Part shown: in pieces, positions 13,879 through 23,307 of the stretch
How positions within the stretch are numbered: the first letter of the stretch is position 1
How the letters are laid out: each line of letters opens with the position of its first letter
Virus record (IMG/VR): IMGVR_UViG_3300025630_000043
Location: 1-28,221 of that record
Reading direction: 5' to 3' (one strand)
Length of the DNA: 28,221 nucleotides
From: a virus
Notes under the pieces: model-generated
What the model was told of the DNA's origin: nothing
Database searches by the model: none
What the model saw: only the letters and a program-made list of their open reading frames with translations
Made by a program: the position numbers and the translations under genes

Positions 13879-16224
13879 ATGGCAGATGTGAATAAAAGCG
13901 TCGAGATTAGTCTCAGAGCCAATCTCAAACAATTGCAGGACTCCCTCGGTCAGATCCCGGGGATGACAAAAAAAGAGGCTCAGGCTATGACGAGAGCCCT
14001 AGCCTCTGAATTTAACAAGGCACAAAAAGCGGCTCAGAAAGCGGCTCAGGAGAGCAAAAAAGCCGCTCGTGAGACGACAAAAAGTTATCAGGCCTCCTCT
14101 GCGAAAATACAGCAATCATTTAGAGATCAGGCAGATCAGGCTCAAAAATCCTCTAAGCAGATAGGGAGATCTTTTGACCTAGCAGGGGACCGCATAAAAC
14201 AGACTCGCAGACAAACAAGAGATTTTGGTGCGGCTATGGGTAGCCTCGAGGATGTGGTCGGATTTATCAATCCTGAGCTCGCAGCGATGGCAGGGGAGAT
14301 TGGGATGGTCGGCTCGGCTGCGAGATCCATGTCGAGATCACTAGCGACAGGCAATCTCGTCATGATAGGGGTTGTGGGGACCCTCGGGCTCGCTGCGGGT
14401 GCTTATACTCTATTTACGCACAACCAAAAAAAGGCAAAAGAGGAATTCGACAAATTTAAAACCGGCCTATCAGAGGGACGGAAGGAGATCGAGAGATTGG
14501 GACAGGAGCTCAGGGGACTCTCTGAGGATCTCGATCTCGGATTTGACATAAACGCAATAGAGCAGAGGAGGGAATTATCTCGACTCGATAATGAGAGATT
14601 GTTGGCATTAGGACAGATCTCTCAGAAAGAATTCGACATAAGAGAAGCCAAAAAGAAACAGACAGAGGAGACCTCTAAATTATACACGAGGATGCAAGAT
14701 CTCGAGAAAACAGCGACAGAGAGAGTCAAAACAGCACAGGCACAGATTGATCTCTTACAAGCCGAGAGAGTCCAGATGTACGAAGTCCAAAAAGGGCTCG
14801 CTATGAATAGTAAAGAGAGACTCGAGATTAGCAAAATGATCTCAGAGAGCCGAGATAAAGAGGAAGATCTGAAAAAGATTATTGCGGATAAAAAAATAAT
14901 TCTGCGAGATATATGGGGAGAGTATAGCGCAGCAAAAGATCAGACAGAAAAGATCCTAGCTGCGGAGATCGCAGTCATAGAGGCAAAAGACAAACAAAAA
15001 CGACAAGCCGAGGCGACTCAGAGAGCAGAGGAGCGCAGATTAAAAATCATACAAATAACCTCAGGACTCACAGATCAGATAAACGCCCTCGAGGCTCAAA
15101 ATGCGGAGATGTCTCTGTCTATGCTCTCCGACTCTGAGCAGATCAGCAGAAGCGCACAGGCTCGCAGAGATGCACTCGACGATCAATTATCTCTAATGCA
15201 GGCTCAGATTATAGAGCTCGAGACGACAGCTCAGACAGAGGCAGAGAGACTCGGATTAGAGGAGGCTCGAGAGGAGGTCGAGAGAGCATCCTCATTAGTC
15301 GCAGAGCAAAAGGCACTCATTACACAGAAAGAAAAAATAGACTTAGAGGAGATCAATCAAAAATTAGATGAGCAGATCGACAAACAGGAGAGCCTCTCTC
15401 AAATCGCTCAGGTCAGAGGAGATCTCGAGAGAGTCGCTCTAATGGCAATGTTAGATTCTCTTCCTGCCTCTGATGAATTATTTGCAAATGAGGCAAAGCT
15501 CGCACTACAAAAGAGGGACACAATAGACAAGATTAACGAAGCGACAGAGGCCACAATCAAACAGGCTAAGACTCAGGAGGAGATCGACAAGGCAAACGAA
15601 GATCGACAAAAAGCCCTCAGAGCTGCCGAGTTTAATCATGAGATAGCACTACAAAAGATCAGAGATGACGCAGAGCAAAAAAGGCAAGCTCAGATAGCCT
15701 CGGGGACATCTGCGATACTACAATCTCTCTCTACTGTCACGACAGCCTCTCTCGAGCTATTGCAAAAATCCGGAAATAAGAACAAAAAATTACTCGTCGC
15801 TCTCTTTACGGCTCAGAAGGTCGCTGCGCTCGGTGAGATCGCAATGAATACAGCAAAAAGCATAACAGCCGCCCCAGCTCAGTTCGGTCCTCTCGCCCCT
15901 GCGGCTATTGCGGGATACATAGCCACAGCCGCAGCACAAGCCGCTATTGTCATGTCACAACAACCTCCGCAATTCCACATGGGGGGTATGATTGAGAGGA
16001 CTCCTGACGAGTCGACAATCATTGTCAAGAGAGGAGAGGCAGTTCTCGACCGGGCGACAGTCAATAGACTCGGGGGAGAGCAGGGAGTAAACAGATTACA
16101 AAACGGACAGACAATCTCTCCTCAGGTGATAGTCATGAATCCTTACAAACATTATGATAGATTTATGTCAGATCGTCAGAGGATGGGACTGTCAGACGCA
16201 CGAAACGCTCGGAGGGGATACTAA
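13879..16224 (+). CDS. Tape measure protein
   Basis: This 781-residue protein should set tail length and be ejected with the DNA. It is highly helical. Residues 30-115 are a Lys/Ala/Gln-rich coil. Residues about 159-179 form a hydrophobic segment (LVMIGVVGTLGLAAGAYTLF). About 185-630 is a long heptad-like coil rich in Glu, Gln and Lys. A second hydrophobic region near 640-695 (FGPLAPAAIAGYIATAAAQ) is followed by a compact end with FHMGGMIERTPDES and an EAVLDRATVNRLGG motif common at the C terminus of phage tape measures. It follows the chaperone genes as expected. From about 0.15 nm per residue a tail near 110-120 nm would be predicted. Confidence 0.9.
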   Translation: MADVNKSVEISLRANLKQLQDSLGQIPGMTKKEAQAMTRALASEFNKAQKAAQKAAQESKKAARETTKSYQASSAKIQQSFRDQADQAQKSSKQIGRSFDLAGDRIKQTRRQTRDFGAAMGSLEDVVGFINPELAAMAGEIGMVGSAARSMSRSLATGNLVMIGVVGTLGLAAGAYTLFTHNQKKAKEEFDKFKTGLSEGRKEIERLGQELRGLSEDLDLGFDINAIEQRRELSRLDNERLLALGQISQKEFDIREAKKKQTEETSKLYTRMQDLEKTATERVKTAQAQIDLLQAERVQMYEVQKGLAMNSKERLEISKMISESRDKEEDLKKIIADKKIILRDIWGEYSAAKDQTEKILAAEIAVIEAKDKQKRQAEATQRAEERRLKIIQITSGLTDQINALEAQNAEMSLSMLSDSEQISRSAQARRDALDDQLSLMQAQIIELETTAQTEAERLGLEEAREEVERASSLVAEQKALITQKEKIDLEEINQKLDEQIDKQESLSQIAQVRGDLERVALMAMLDSLPASDELFANEAKLALQKRDTIDKINEATEATIKQAKTQEEIDKANEDRQKALRAAEFNHEIALQKIRDDAEQKRQAQIASGTSAILQSLSTVTTASLELLQKSGNKNKKLLVALFTAQKVAALGEIAMNTAKSITAAPAQFGPLAPAAIAGYIATAAAQAAIVMSQQPPQFHMGGMIERTPDESTIIVKRGEAVLDRATVNRLGGEQGVNRLQNGQTISPQVIVMNPYKHYDRFMSDRQRMGLSDARNARRGY

Positions 16225-19200
16225 TGCCTAATGTTACACCGGACTATCTGAGAGGGTTTCTCGTCCCTCTGGGACTCAATAATAATAATCTATGGCTCGC
16301 TCAATCGTCTTTTACGGTCGGAGATAGTATCGCAGGAGATCCCATCCCTACCGGATACGGACCTATGAGACTAATAGCGACAGGCAATCAGACGACAGGC
16401 TCAGATCTCACAATAAAAACTCAAAAATCAGGATACGCAGGATACGGAGCCGGATTTATATTTGAGGACAATCAAACCTCTGTCAATTACGGACGAGATC
16501 CTCAAAACACAATCTCGAGGTTTAAAAATCTATACTTTTCGAGATTGTCGAGCACAGTCTATTCTTTTCCCTCAGGACTCGACACAGGAGAGGGAGATCT
16601 CCTCATATCATACGCACGAGATACGACCTCAAACCGCACAGTCAGAGTTACGACATTAAAGATAGATGATACCAGCTCAGATGTCTCTATATACTCAGAG
16701 AGTACGACTCTGAGATATGCTCTCCTCTCCGGGATGTGTAAACTCTCAGACGGCTCCTATTTACTTGCCCATCTCGCAGGGGATGACGAGACAGTCAATC
16801 TCCGCACATATCACTCGACAGATGGGACGACTTGGACACTCCGCACTCGCAGAGCTCTCCCCGAGGCTCTCAATATAGGGACCCTCACCGGATCGGGAGC
16901 AGCATATCAGAACCACAATCCGCAGAGGCTCCGGATCGCAGAGGCTCTCGGAGTGGTTATGATTATGATTGAGACCATCTGGAATGATACCTCAGCGACT
17001 AAGCGCAATCGATTATTACAATATGCCTCCTCAGATATGGGGGGATCTTTCTCCCTCGTCACGACAAGCGCAGAAATAGACGATCACTCATTCAGATCTA
17101 TCTCCCTCTACTCTCACGAGGGAGTATTTCGATTCTGTTATGCAGGTGCGACAAACGAAATTCATTACATGACAATCCCCTCCGCTTATATCTCTGCGCA
17201 TAGACTCAGAGACTCAGGAGGCTATCATGTTATCTCTCAGACTGTCACAGGAGGGACGAGTAATGTCATGACAGGAGGGGACATCTCGGCGTGGACAGAT
17301 GAGGGAGCCTCTCATCATATCTCCGCACGTCGGCAGGCAGGGGGAGGAGACTATCGGATCTATTGGTCTCAGGATGCGATCTCATTTAGGGAGATGGGGA
17401 GAGACCAAAACGGAGCGGGGAGATTAATCCGCACAGGAGACGACAGCTCTCAGATCGAGAATTCATTTGGGTTGACGTGGTCAGGGAGATCAATCATCCT
17501 CTGCGAGCCTGTGTCGACTGCGGCAAATTACTCGATCTCGATGTTATATCTCGGGGGATACTCCTCTGTAACCCTCCCCTCTGCATATTACTCGACAGAT
17601 CAGGATGCGGAGTGGAATAGATTATCATTTGCATATAATTACCCCGGTCTCGATCTATATAGTAATTTTACAGGAGTCACGACAGCCGGAGCGGGGACTG
17701 AGAGTCTCGACTCAGGAGGAGTCCGTATTGATCGGCTCAAAAACTACACAGTCTCCCCCTCTATGGTAGGGATAGCGACATCAGAGATTATCCCTAAAGG
17801 GATGATTGTGAGGGCTCGTATCTCCTCAATGATAGGAGGGGATAATGTTAATGATATACGAGGGATCCGGATAAAAACAGACGACACGACGGATAATTAT
17901 GATGCAGAGCTCCGAGTCTCTCCCTCTGCGATTGTATTGGTCGACAATATAGCCGCTTCAAATGTCTTTACTATCTCAGGACTCTCTCTGTCAGATATTG
18001 ATCTCCTGATTGCGCTCTCAGGTGATGACATAACAGTCTATTATCGAGATATAGACTCAATCAACAATAAACGCAGATGGACGACAGCAGGGACAGGGAC
18101 TCTCTCCTCAGGAGGGGGAGGAGCATCAAATCTAAACGAGGTCAAGTGGGGACATCTGGCTTGGTCGGGAGGTCCTGCGGCCTTCGAGACAATTTGGAGT
18201 GATATAAACTTTTCACGAGCTCCTCAGATAGGAGATGATCATCTCGTCTCATTCTCCTCTCCGGGGGACCTATTTCAGAGAGCATATCCTCCGACCGGCA
18301 ATTATGCGTATGTCTCCGACAATGTCAGGATCTCAGGGACAGACGGAGCGACCTATGAGGGAGATCAATTCTCGATCACTCCGACATCAAATTTTAAAAT
18401 TGAGAATGTCCTCTATGACATATCTCCGACTCGTCGAGTTTATTGGAGATCTGAGAGTGTTATCTCAGGAAATGTCCCCGAGCAATTTATCGCATTTAAA
18501 CTCGATCCGGATACCTCCGTCCATATAGACGAGTCTCTCCCTAATGACTACGTGGGTTTACATCTGCAGAATTATAATTTTATCACAGGCAAGCTCGAGT
18601 ATTATAGCTCGGGGACGTGGACTGTCTTAGACACCTTCTCAGGGAGTATCTCGTCAGAATGTCTCGTTCAAGGGAGGACTGTGAGGGGAGCAAATACAGC
18701 CCCCAATCAGCCCTACTTTAGATATAACGAGTGCGCAGGATGGCGGGTGAGGATTGAGACAGGAGAGGAGTCCTATGTATGGCGGACAGTCGTCTCTAAT
18801 AGTGAGGGGAGATTCGGAGGGACTACGACAGGCACGAAACAAGCGGTTTTATTACTTGACGAGAGTCTGACAGGATTATCTCCCTCAGAGATTGAGCTTA
18901 TCCCTAATAGCATGACACTAATTGTCAATCTAAACGGTTTACGACTCGAGGCTCTCGGTCTCAGGATCCCAGCTCAGACGACTCTCGAGAATTATGCTCA
19001 GATAGGGATCCTCCATCTCGGCTCGGTCCTCATACCAGGTAAACAATATCAGAGAGGACGCACCATCTCGATTGACTCAGGGACAGTCTCCTCAGAGACT
19101 CAGGATGGGATTGTATACACAAAAAATAACAGACCATCTCGAAGGACATTCCGGATCGCTTGGACTGAGGGAGTCGACCTGTCAGATTTGCAGGGAGATA

Positions 19201-19505
19201 ACCCAGATCCGAATTACTGGATAGGGAGCTCCTCAGGGGGAGCGGAGCCGATCGCCATCGCTAATGATGTCCCCTATCTATTGCAGGGACTCCTCAAATA
19301 TTTGCAGGGAGAGAAAACACCAATTGTCTATCTCCCTCTCATAGATAAAACCACAGATCAAAAGGAGCTACATCGAGATTATGAACAGGCTCTCGTATCT
19401 GTGCAGGGTGAGATTGAGGTCGAGAATATACTCGGAGACGAGAATGTCTCAGAGTCAGGAGAGCTCGTCAGAATTGCGACTATGACACTCAGGGAGATCT
19501 TATGA
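16224..19505 (+). CDS. Large tail-tip protein with BNR/sialidase-like region
   Basis: This 1093-residue protein lies directly after the tape measure and probably forms part of the tail tip or host-binding apparatus. Residues about 95-480 are beta-rich and contain Asp-box-like turns (STDGTTW at 198-204, SSDMGGSF at 269-276, and WSQDAISF further on), pointing to a sialidase-like beta-propeller. Further beta domains follow, including an ECAGWRVRIETG segment. The last 150 residues (PSRRTFRIAWTEGVDLSD, VPYLLQGLLKYLQGEKTPIVYL) resemble a distal-tail type domain. Sialidase catalytic arginines were not identified, so binding rather than cleavage is likely. It overlaps the next gene by four bases. Confidence 0.65.
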   Translation: MPNVTPDYLRGFLVPLGLNNNNLWLAQSSFTVGDSIAGDPIPTGYGPMRLIATGNQTTGSDLTIKTQKSGYAGYGAGFIFEDNQTSVNYGRDPQNTISRFKNLYFSRLSSTVYSFPSGLDTGEGDLLISYARDTTSNRTVRVTTLKIDDTSSDVSIYSESTTLRYALLSGMCKLSDGSYLLAHLAGDDETVNLRTYHSTDGTTWTLRTRRALPEALNIGTLTGSGAAYQNHNPQRLRIAEALGVVMIMIETIWNDTSATKRNRLLQYASSDMGGSFSLVTTSAEIDDHSFRSISLYSHEGVFRFCYAGATNEIHYMTIPSAYISAHRLRDSGGYHVISQTVTGGTSNVMTGGDISAWTDEGASHHISARRQAGGGDYRIYWSQDAISFREMGRDQNGAGRLIRTGDDSSQIENSFGLTWSGRSIILCEPVSTAANYSISMLYLGGYSSVTLPSAYYSTDQDAEWNRLSFAYNYPGLDLYSNFTGVTTAGAGTESLDSGGVRIDRLKNYTVSPSMVGIATSEIIPKGMIVRARISSMIGGDNVNDIRGIRIKTDDTTDNYDAELRVSPSAIVLVDNIAASNVFTISGLSLSDIDLLIALSGDDITVYYRDIDSINNKRRWTTAGTGTLSSGGGGASNLNEVKWGHLAWSGGPAAFETIWSDINFSRAPQIGDDHLVSFSSPGDLFQRAYPPTGNYAYVSDNVRISGTDGATYEGDQFSITPTSNFKIENVLYDISPTRRVYWRSESVISGNVPEQFIAFKLDPDTSVHIDESLPNDYVGLHLQNYNFITGKLEYYSSGTWTVLDTFSGSISSECLVQGRTVRGANTAPNQPYFRYNECAGWRVRIETGEESYVWRTVVSNSEGRFGGTTTGTKQAVLLLDESLTGLSPSEIELIPNSMTLIVNLNGLRLEALGLRIPAQTTLENYAQIGILHLGSVLIPGKQYQRGRTISIDSGTVSSETQDGIVYTKNNRPSRRTFRIAWTEGVDLSDLQGDNPDPNYWIGSSSGGAEPIAIANDVPYLLQGLLKYLQGEKTPIVYLPLIDKTTDQKELHRDYEQALVSVQGEIEVENILGDENVSESGELVRIATMTLREIL

Positions 19506-21229
19506 GGACATACTCGGCATATGATTATCTCAGTACTGAGATTTGCTTTTTATTAGAGATCGACATAGCAGGGAGAACATATAGATTCTCGACATATCCC
19601 GTCCAATTTGACGAGGGAGGGGAGAGTGTATTGTATGAAGGGAAACTCGACAATCCAGATTTCTCGCTCTCATTAGAGGAGGTCGGAAAAGTCAAATTCT
19701 CTCAGTCTGCTATCTCGATGGCGATATTTCTCCCTTTTGACGTCTCAGATATGCAATTGCAGGGGAGGGGGATTGATAGGAGCCCGGCTCGGTTTTACTA
19801 TGTCACAGTCAAGAGAGGAGAGATACAACAATCCTATGATGAGCGGATCTCCCTATTCTCAGGAGTCGTCTCCTCTCCGATATACGGCCATCCCGACATG
19901 CCGAGCGGATATGTCGAGTTCTCTGTCGAGAATGAGATTGAGCTCTCAGATCAATCCCTCCTGAGGAGAGTAGTCGGAGAAAATGCGTTTCTCTCTGCGA
20001 CTCAATTCTCTCAGGAGTCCTATCGGACTAATGCAGTCGCTCCTCCTGTCGATCCGGATGGTATCACAGAAGTTATCCGACCGCACCTCGGCAAATCATC
20101 CCCAGTCGTGATTGGATCCCCGGGGAGTATCACAGATGAGCTCGGAGACAGCTATGGATTCCCCTCTACCCCTGCGTATCAAATAGCATTTCAGAATTCC
20201 GGATCTTTTCCGGCTTGGTATGTCATAGCCGGTCATCCGGTAAAGGCTTCGACTGTCGACATATACGACAATCAGGGAAATGTCGACACCAATGTCCCTG
20301 TCTATAGTCAAGTAGGGAGTAAGGGACAGGTCTACTCGTTTATCAATTTGCAGGCCTCCTCTCCTATCGATCAATCATTTGTCGTCAATACAGATTATGA
20401 GTATTGGATTAGATGGGATGATGGGGGAGGTCTCCTCTCTCCCTATGACACAGGACAAGCCCTCGAGGGAGGGGGAGATCTAATTGTCTATCTTTTGGAC
20501 TCCTCAGGGATTACCTATGACAGACAGGCGATGTCCTCAGTCCGATCTCTCCTCAATAAATACAAATTCGCAGGATACATTAACGACCCCGAGATCAGGT
20601 GCTACGATTTTTTACAGAGATATATCGTCTCATATTTGCCAATTGCACTCGTAGCGGGTCCCTCAGGATTGTATCCTGTCATAGATCACAGATTAGACGA
20701 CACAATCAACAATCCCAGAGTCGAGATAACAGCAGATGAGACATTTAGACGGATTGAGCCGATCTCCCCTCGGAGGTCTGAGATTATCAATGATTTGACT
20801 GTGAGATTTGCTCCCCAGGGGACGGCATCGAATGCAGAGGATGCATATAGAGGAGTCGCAGTCATTAGAGCACAGAGGCTCGAGGGAGTGAATGCTCAAT
20901 ATGAGATAGTCTCTCCCTATGCGATAGTCTCACAGCAAAGATATGGACGCAGAGAGCAGACCATCTCGCTCGATTATGTATACGACAGAGAGACAGCAAT
21001 TCGGATTGGGATGGATTATCTCATACGCAGAGCCCTCCCTGAAAAAATCACGACCTACCGAGCGAGTTTTGAGTGGGGATATTTAGATATAGGAGACATC
21101 ATCTCCCTCTCAGACTCTGAGATCTCCCTCTCTCAGTATAGGGTTATGATCATTGGGAAACGATACGATGGCGCATCATGGTTATATGATATACTCATAC
21201 AGGAGAACCCTATATTACAGGAGAGATAA
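19502..21229 (+). CDS. Tail hub / baseplate-like protein
   Basis: This 575-residue protein follows the distal tail candidate and is taken to be part of the tail tip complex. It opens with FLLEIDIAGRTYRFSTYPV and a MAIFLPFDVSDM segment, rich in beta strands, consistent with a hub domain that joins the tail tube. The middle part has RVVGENAFLSATQFSQ and a long mixed region. The C-terminal part (YRASFEWGYLDIGDIISLSD, YRVMIIGKRYDGASWLYDILI) closely resembles the end of many tail hub proteins where a DIGDII segment precedes a final strand pair. There is no obvious peptidase or lysozyme motif. It overlaps the preceding gene (ATGA) and the next one (TAATG). Confidence 0.6.
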   Translation: MRTYSAYDYLSTEICFLLEIDIAGRTYRFSTYPVQFDEGGESVLYEGKLDNPDFSLSLEEVGKVKFSQSAISMAIFLPFDVSDMQLQGRGIDRSPARFYYVTVKRGEIQQSYDERISLFSGVVSSPIYGHPDMPSGYVEFSVENEIELSDQSLLRRVVGENAFLSATQFSQESYRTNAVAPPVDPDGITEVIRPHLGKSSPVVIGSPGSITDELGDSYGFPSTPAYQIAFQNSGSFPAWYVIAGHPVKASTVDIYDNQGNVDTNVPVYSQVGSKGQVYSFINLQASSPIDQSFVVNTDYEYWIRWDDGGGLLSPYDTGQALEGGGDLIVYLLDSSGITYDRQAMSSVRSLLNKYKFAGYINDPEIRCYDFLQRYIVSYLPIALVAGPSGLYPVIDHRLDDTINNPRVEITADETFRRIEPISPRRSEIINDLTVRFAPQGTASNAEDAYRGVAVIRAQRLEGVNAQYEIVSPYAIVSQQRYGRREQTISLDYVYDRETAIRIGMDYLIRRALPEKITTYRASFEWGYLDIGDIISLSDSEISLSQYRVMIIGKRYDGASWLYDILIQENPILQER

Positions 21230-21828
21230 TGAGAATTAGAGTATATCCCCGGGATGAGCGACCTCCGATATTACAGAGAGTCAGAGATCTCGGATATGTA
21301 ACATTTGAGGATAAAGAGCACGATCTCAATTTGATAGGAGTCAGAGCTGCGGAGCGCAGACCCGGCAAATTTGACGATAAATTTCATGTCGTATATTTAG
21401 AGGGGGGATTGTGGATTCATGAGACGTATATATGCACAGTCGACCCCTCAAAAGAGCAACATCTCGACCCTACAAATCCGAAGGGAGTCGCCATCCTAAA
21501 GGCAGGCCAATATCGAGGATGTTGGAAATTAGATCTACACAGAGGAAAATATCTCGCCCTCTGTCAGAGAGAGGGAGTCGTGACTGTATACAGAGATAAT
21601 ACTGAGGATGGGACGTCAGATCACATTAGAGAGGAGTCGGGCATGTTTGGGATAAATATCCATCGAGCTCATGAGACAAAAATTGTCGACAGCACGAGAT
21701 ATTACTCCGCAGGATGCACAGCTATTCGACATCCTGCGGACTTTGCTCGTCTGATTGCTCTGTGCATAATGCAAACGAGACATGGATCCGGATATGATAA
21801 ATTTAGTTATACACTATTGGAGGACTAG
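21229..21828 (+). CDS. Putative lysis enzyme, YkuD/L,D-transpeptidase-like
   Basis: This 199-residue protein lies between tail genes and a holin-like gene, so it is the likely cell-wall enzyme. From memory it matches a phage and bacterial family with the pattern KFDDKFHVVY, then TVDPS, then GVAILKAGQYRGCWKLDLHRGKY, then GMFGINIHRA and SAGC. His145 in NIHRA and Cys163 in SAGC are spaced like the His and Cys of YkuD-type L,D-transpeptidases (HGT ... SHGC), so a cysteine-based activity on peptidoglycan peptides is plausible. No signal peptide or membrane segment is seen, so it would need the holin to reach the wall. It could instead be a structural wall-binding protein. Confidence 0.6.
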   Translation: MRIRVYPRDERPPILQRVRDLGYVTFEDKEHDLNLIGVRAAERRPGKFDDKFHVVYLEGGLWIHETYICTVDPSKEQHLDPTNPKGVAILKAGQYRGCWKLDLHRGKYLALCQREGVVTVYRDNTEDGTSDHIREESGMFGINIHRAHETKIVDSTRYYSAGCTAIRHPADFARLIALCIMQTRHGSGYDKFSYTLLED

Positions 21829-21830
21829 AG

Positions 21831-22196
21831 ATGGATCCGCAAACAGTGACGCAAATTTGGCTCGATCTGGCTACAAATGCCCCCTTTCTCGGCTTCCTTC
21901 TATATCAATATTGGGACCAAAGAAAAACCAATAAAGAACAACAACAAGAGATGAGGGAGATCCGACTCGAGGCTCGGGCTAATGAGGACGCAGTAAGGGA
22001 GAGATTTGAGAGAGTCGTCTCCGATCTCAATAAAGACAGAGATCAATTGATTGACGGATTCTCCTCTCGCATAGACTCCCTCGAGAAGGGACAGAAAAAA
22101 CTATTTGCCATCCTCGAGCCTCTTAAAGAGCAGATACACGAGATGAGGCTAAAAGAGCAGATAAAAGAGAGCATAAAGGGAGAAGCCGCTATATAA
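21831..22196 (+). CDS. Holin-like small membrane protein (BhlA/UviB-like)
   Basis: This 121-residue protein has one hydrophobic N-terminal segment (about residues 10-28, LDLATNAPFLGFLLYQYW), followed by a long, highly charged coiled coil (QQEMREIRLEARANEDAV, then DSLEKGQKKLFAILEPLKEQ). That layout, and the small polar N terminus, match BhlA/UviB-type holins. It follows the candidate lysis enzyme by two bases, making a two-gene lysis cassette, and a terminator follows 47 bases after its stop. A role as spanin-like or other membrane accessory protein cannot be excluded. Confidence 0.65.
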   Translation: MDPQTVTQIWLDLATNAPFLGFLLYQYWDQRKTNKEQQQEMREIRLEARANEDAVRERFERVVSDLNKDRDQLIDGFSSRIDSLEKGQKKLFAILEPLKEQIHEMRLKEQIKESIKGEAAI

Positions 22197-22242
22197 TTAT
22201 CATGTTCTGAGGTCGTCTCAGGACCGATGAAAAGTTACGGCA

Positions 22243-22275
22243 GAGAGGGATTATAATCTCTCTCTCCTATTTTTT
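22243..22275 (+). terminator. Rho-independent terminator at end of structural and lysis operon
   Basis: GAGAGGGA (22243-22250) pairs with TCTCTCTC (22257-22264, one G-T pair) across the loop TTATAA, followed by CTAT and five more T residues. It closes the long late operon just before a separate promoter. Confidence 0.75.
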
Positions 22276-22288
22276 CTTAATTATTATG

Positions 22289-22317
22289 TTGACACTCTGA
22301 AAACAATAAGATAATAT
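22289..22317 (+). promoter_or_regulatory. Strong sigma70-type promoter
   Basis: TTGACA (22289-22294) and TAATAT (22312-22317) are separated by exactly 17 bases, the best-matched promoter in the window. It drives the single 90-residue gene at 22349 and lies just after the late-operon terminator. The sequence ATGTTGAC at the -35 box recurs in inverted form (GTCAACAT) in the control region near 23252. Confidence 0.85.
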
Positions 22318-22348
22318 ATAAGTATCAACAACAACCGGAGACTACATC

Positions 22349-22621
22349 ATGACACTAAAGACAATCGAACAAAAAATGGTATCAATCCTCACAAAAGAAC
22401 TCAACATCAAAGCAGACGATTTCTCAATCAGATTCTTAGACAATGATGCATCCTTTAACGTGACTCTGTACACAGAGGACAATCAAGATCAAGACATGCA
22501 AAATATGAGCAATCTCAAATCATACTTTTTGAATCTCGGCTCTCGTATAACTTACGACATAGATGTCTATATCTGCGATGAGGATGGATATATCGGGACA
22601 TTCATGACAGTAAAGAAATAA
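22349..22621 (+). CDS. Small acidic protein of unknown function, own transcription unit
   Basis: I do not recognise this 90-residue protein. It looks like a compact alpha-beta domain: two N-terminal helices (LKTIEQKMVSILTKELN), strands (DFSIRFLD, FNVTLYTED), a helix (MQNMSNLKSYFLNLG) and two final strands (YDIDVYICDE, YIGTFMTVKK). It is acidic, with no membrane segment. It has its own consensus promoter, the GGAGACTAC leader (22337-22345) and its own terminator, so it is a free-standing unit between the late genes and the control region. Such placement is typical of early or constitutively expressed accessory genes, including host-takeover and anti-defence proteins, but its role is open. Its AT-richer sequence differs mildly from its neighbours. 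Confidence 0.72.
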   Translation: MTLKTIEQKMVSILTKELNIKADDFSIRFLDNDASFNVTLYTEDNQDQDMQNMSNLKSYFLNLGSRITYDIDVYICDEDGYIGTFMTVKK

Positions 22622-22648
22622 CAACCCTCTCCCTCTCAAGTCAATCTC

Positions 22649-22673
22649 CCCTCTCTCATGAGAGGGTTTTTTT
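22649..22673 (+). terminator. Rho-independent terminator
   Basis: CCCTCTC (22649-22655), loop TCAT and GAGAGGG (22660-22666) are followed by seven T residues. It ends the small gene at 22349. The stop codon of the convergent exonuclease gene falls in the loop region, so the two transcripts overlap tail to tail. Confidence 0.82.
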
Positions 22674-23225
22674 ATTCTTGATATACCAATATTTGAGCCG
22701 CCACAGGAGCCTCGAGAATGCACTAGCTCGATTGAGTCTGTTATATATCCATCTCATGTCCTCACAGTCTTTCTCGGCTCTGTGCGCTCCTATCAGAGAC
22801 AATCCAAAAAAGGCTCGCAGAGTCGATAGAGAGTGAGATGGCAGGAAGGGGAGATGTTCCATCGATAGGACGACTGTGTCGATCTTCTTTCTACTCGCTA
22901 GATAGGGGACTCCGTTTTGATGACAGAATTCTCGCAGATACTCGACGTCGAAGGACACGTTATGTCCCACAGGATGGGCATTCATCATAAATGAGGAGAT
23001 CTTTTGAGCGACATATTTAGCCTCGGGCGCATCCTGCCACTCCTCCGGATTGTAGCCGTTGACTTTCAGAGCTCCGGGATCTGCATGGTGTATCCTCTGA
23101 GGTTTTATTTTGGTCGTATATCGGATCTCGATATTATCCTGACATCGGATCATCGAGATCTCGATGATCTCTCCTATCGCAGGATTTAGATGCGTCGTCT
23201 CTATATCTATAAATACCAATTTCAT
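22656..23225 (-). CDS. DnaQ-like 3'-5' exonuclease (DEDDh family)
   Basis: This 189-residue protein is the only gene on the - strand. It carries the three exonuclease motifs: FIDIETT (Asp7, Glu9), GHNVSFD (Asp93), and HRAEKDCED (His148, Asp153), the set that binds two metal ions and marks the DEDDh group together with proofreading subunits and ExoX/oligoribonuclease-like enzymes. It should remove nucleotides from 3' ends of DNA or RNA. The C terminus is basic (RLLWRLKYWYIKNKKTLS). AAAGGAG lies eight bases before the start. It is divergent from the HTH genes and convergent with the small gene at 22349. No polymerase gene is seen in this window, so it may serve the host polymerase, repair, or nucleotide scavenging. 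Confidence 0.88.
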   Translation of the reverse strand: MKLVFIDIETTHLNPAIGEIIEISMIRCQDNIEIRYTTKIKPQRIHHADPGALKVNGYNPEEWQDAPEAKYVAQKISSFMMNAHPVGHNVSFDVEYLREFCHQNGVPYLASRKKIDTVVLSMEHLPFLPSHSLSTLRAFFGLSLIGAHRAEKDCEDMRWIYNRLNRASAFSRLLWRLKYWYIKNKKTLS

Positions 23226-23240
23226 TTTTATCTCCTTTTA

Positions 23241-23271
23241 TTGATTGCATATCGTCAACATTTATATTATC
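23241..23271. promoter_or_regulatory. Overlapping divergent promoters (control switch candidate)
   Basis: On the + strand TTGATT (23241-23246) and TATTAT (23265-23270) with 18-base spacing can drive the HTH gene at 23308. On the - strand, TAATAT (complement of 23264-23269) can drive the exonuclease gene, with only a weak -35. The two -10 boxes occupy the same bases, so RNA polymerase could use only one at a time. GTCAACAT (23252-23259) repeats, inverted, the -35 area of the 22289 promoter. Confidence 0.5.
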
Positions 23272-23307
23272 ATTTGGAGACATAATCAAAACACAGGAGA
23301 TTACACT

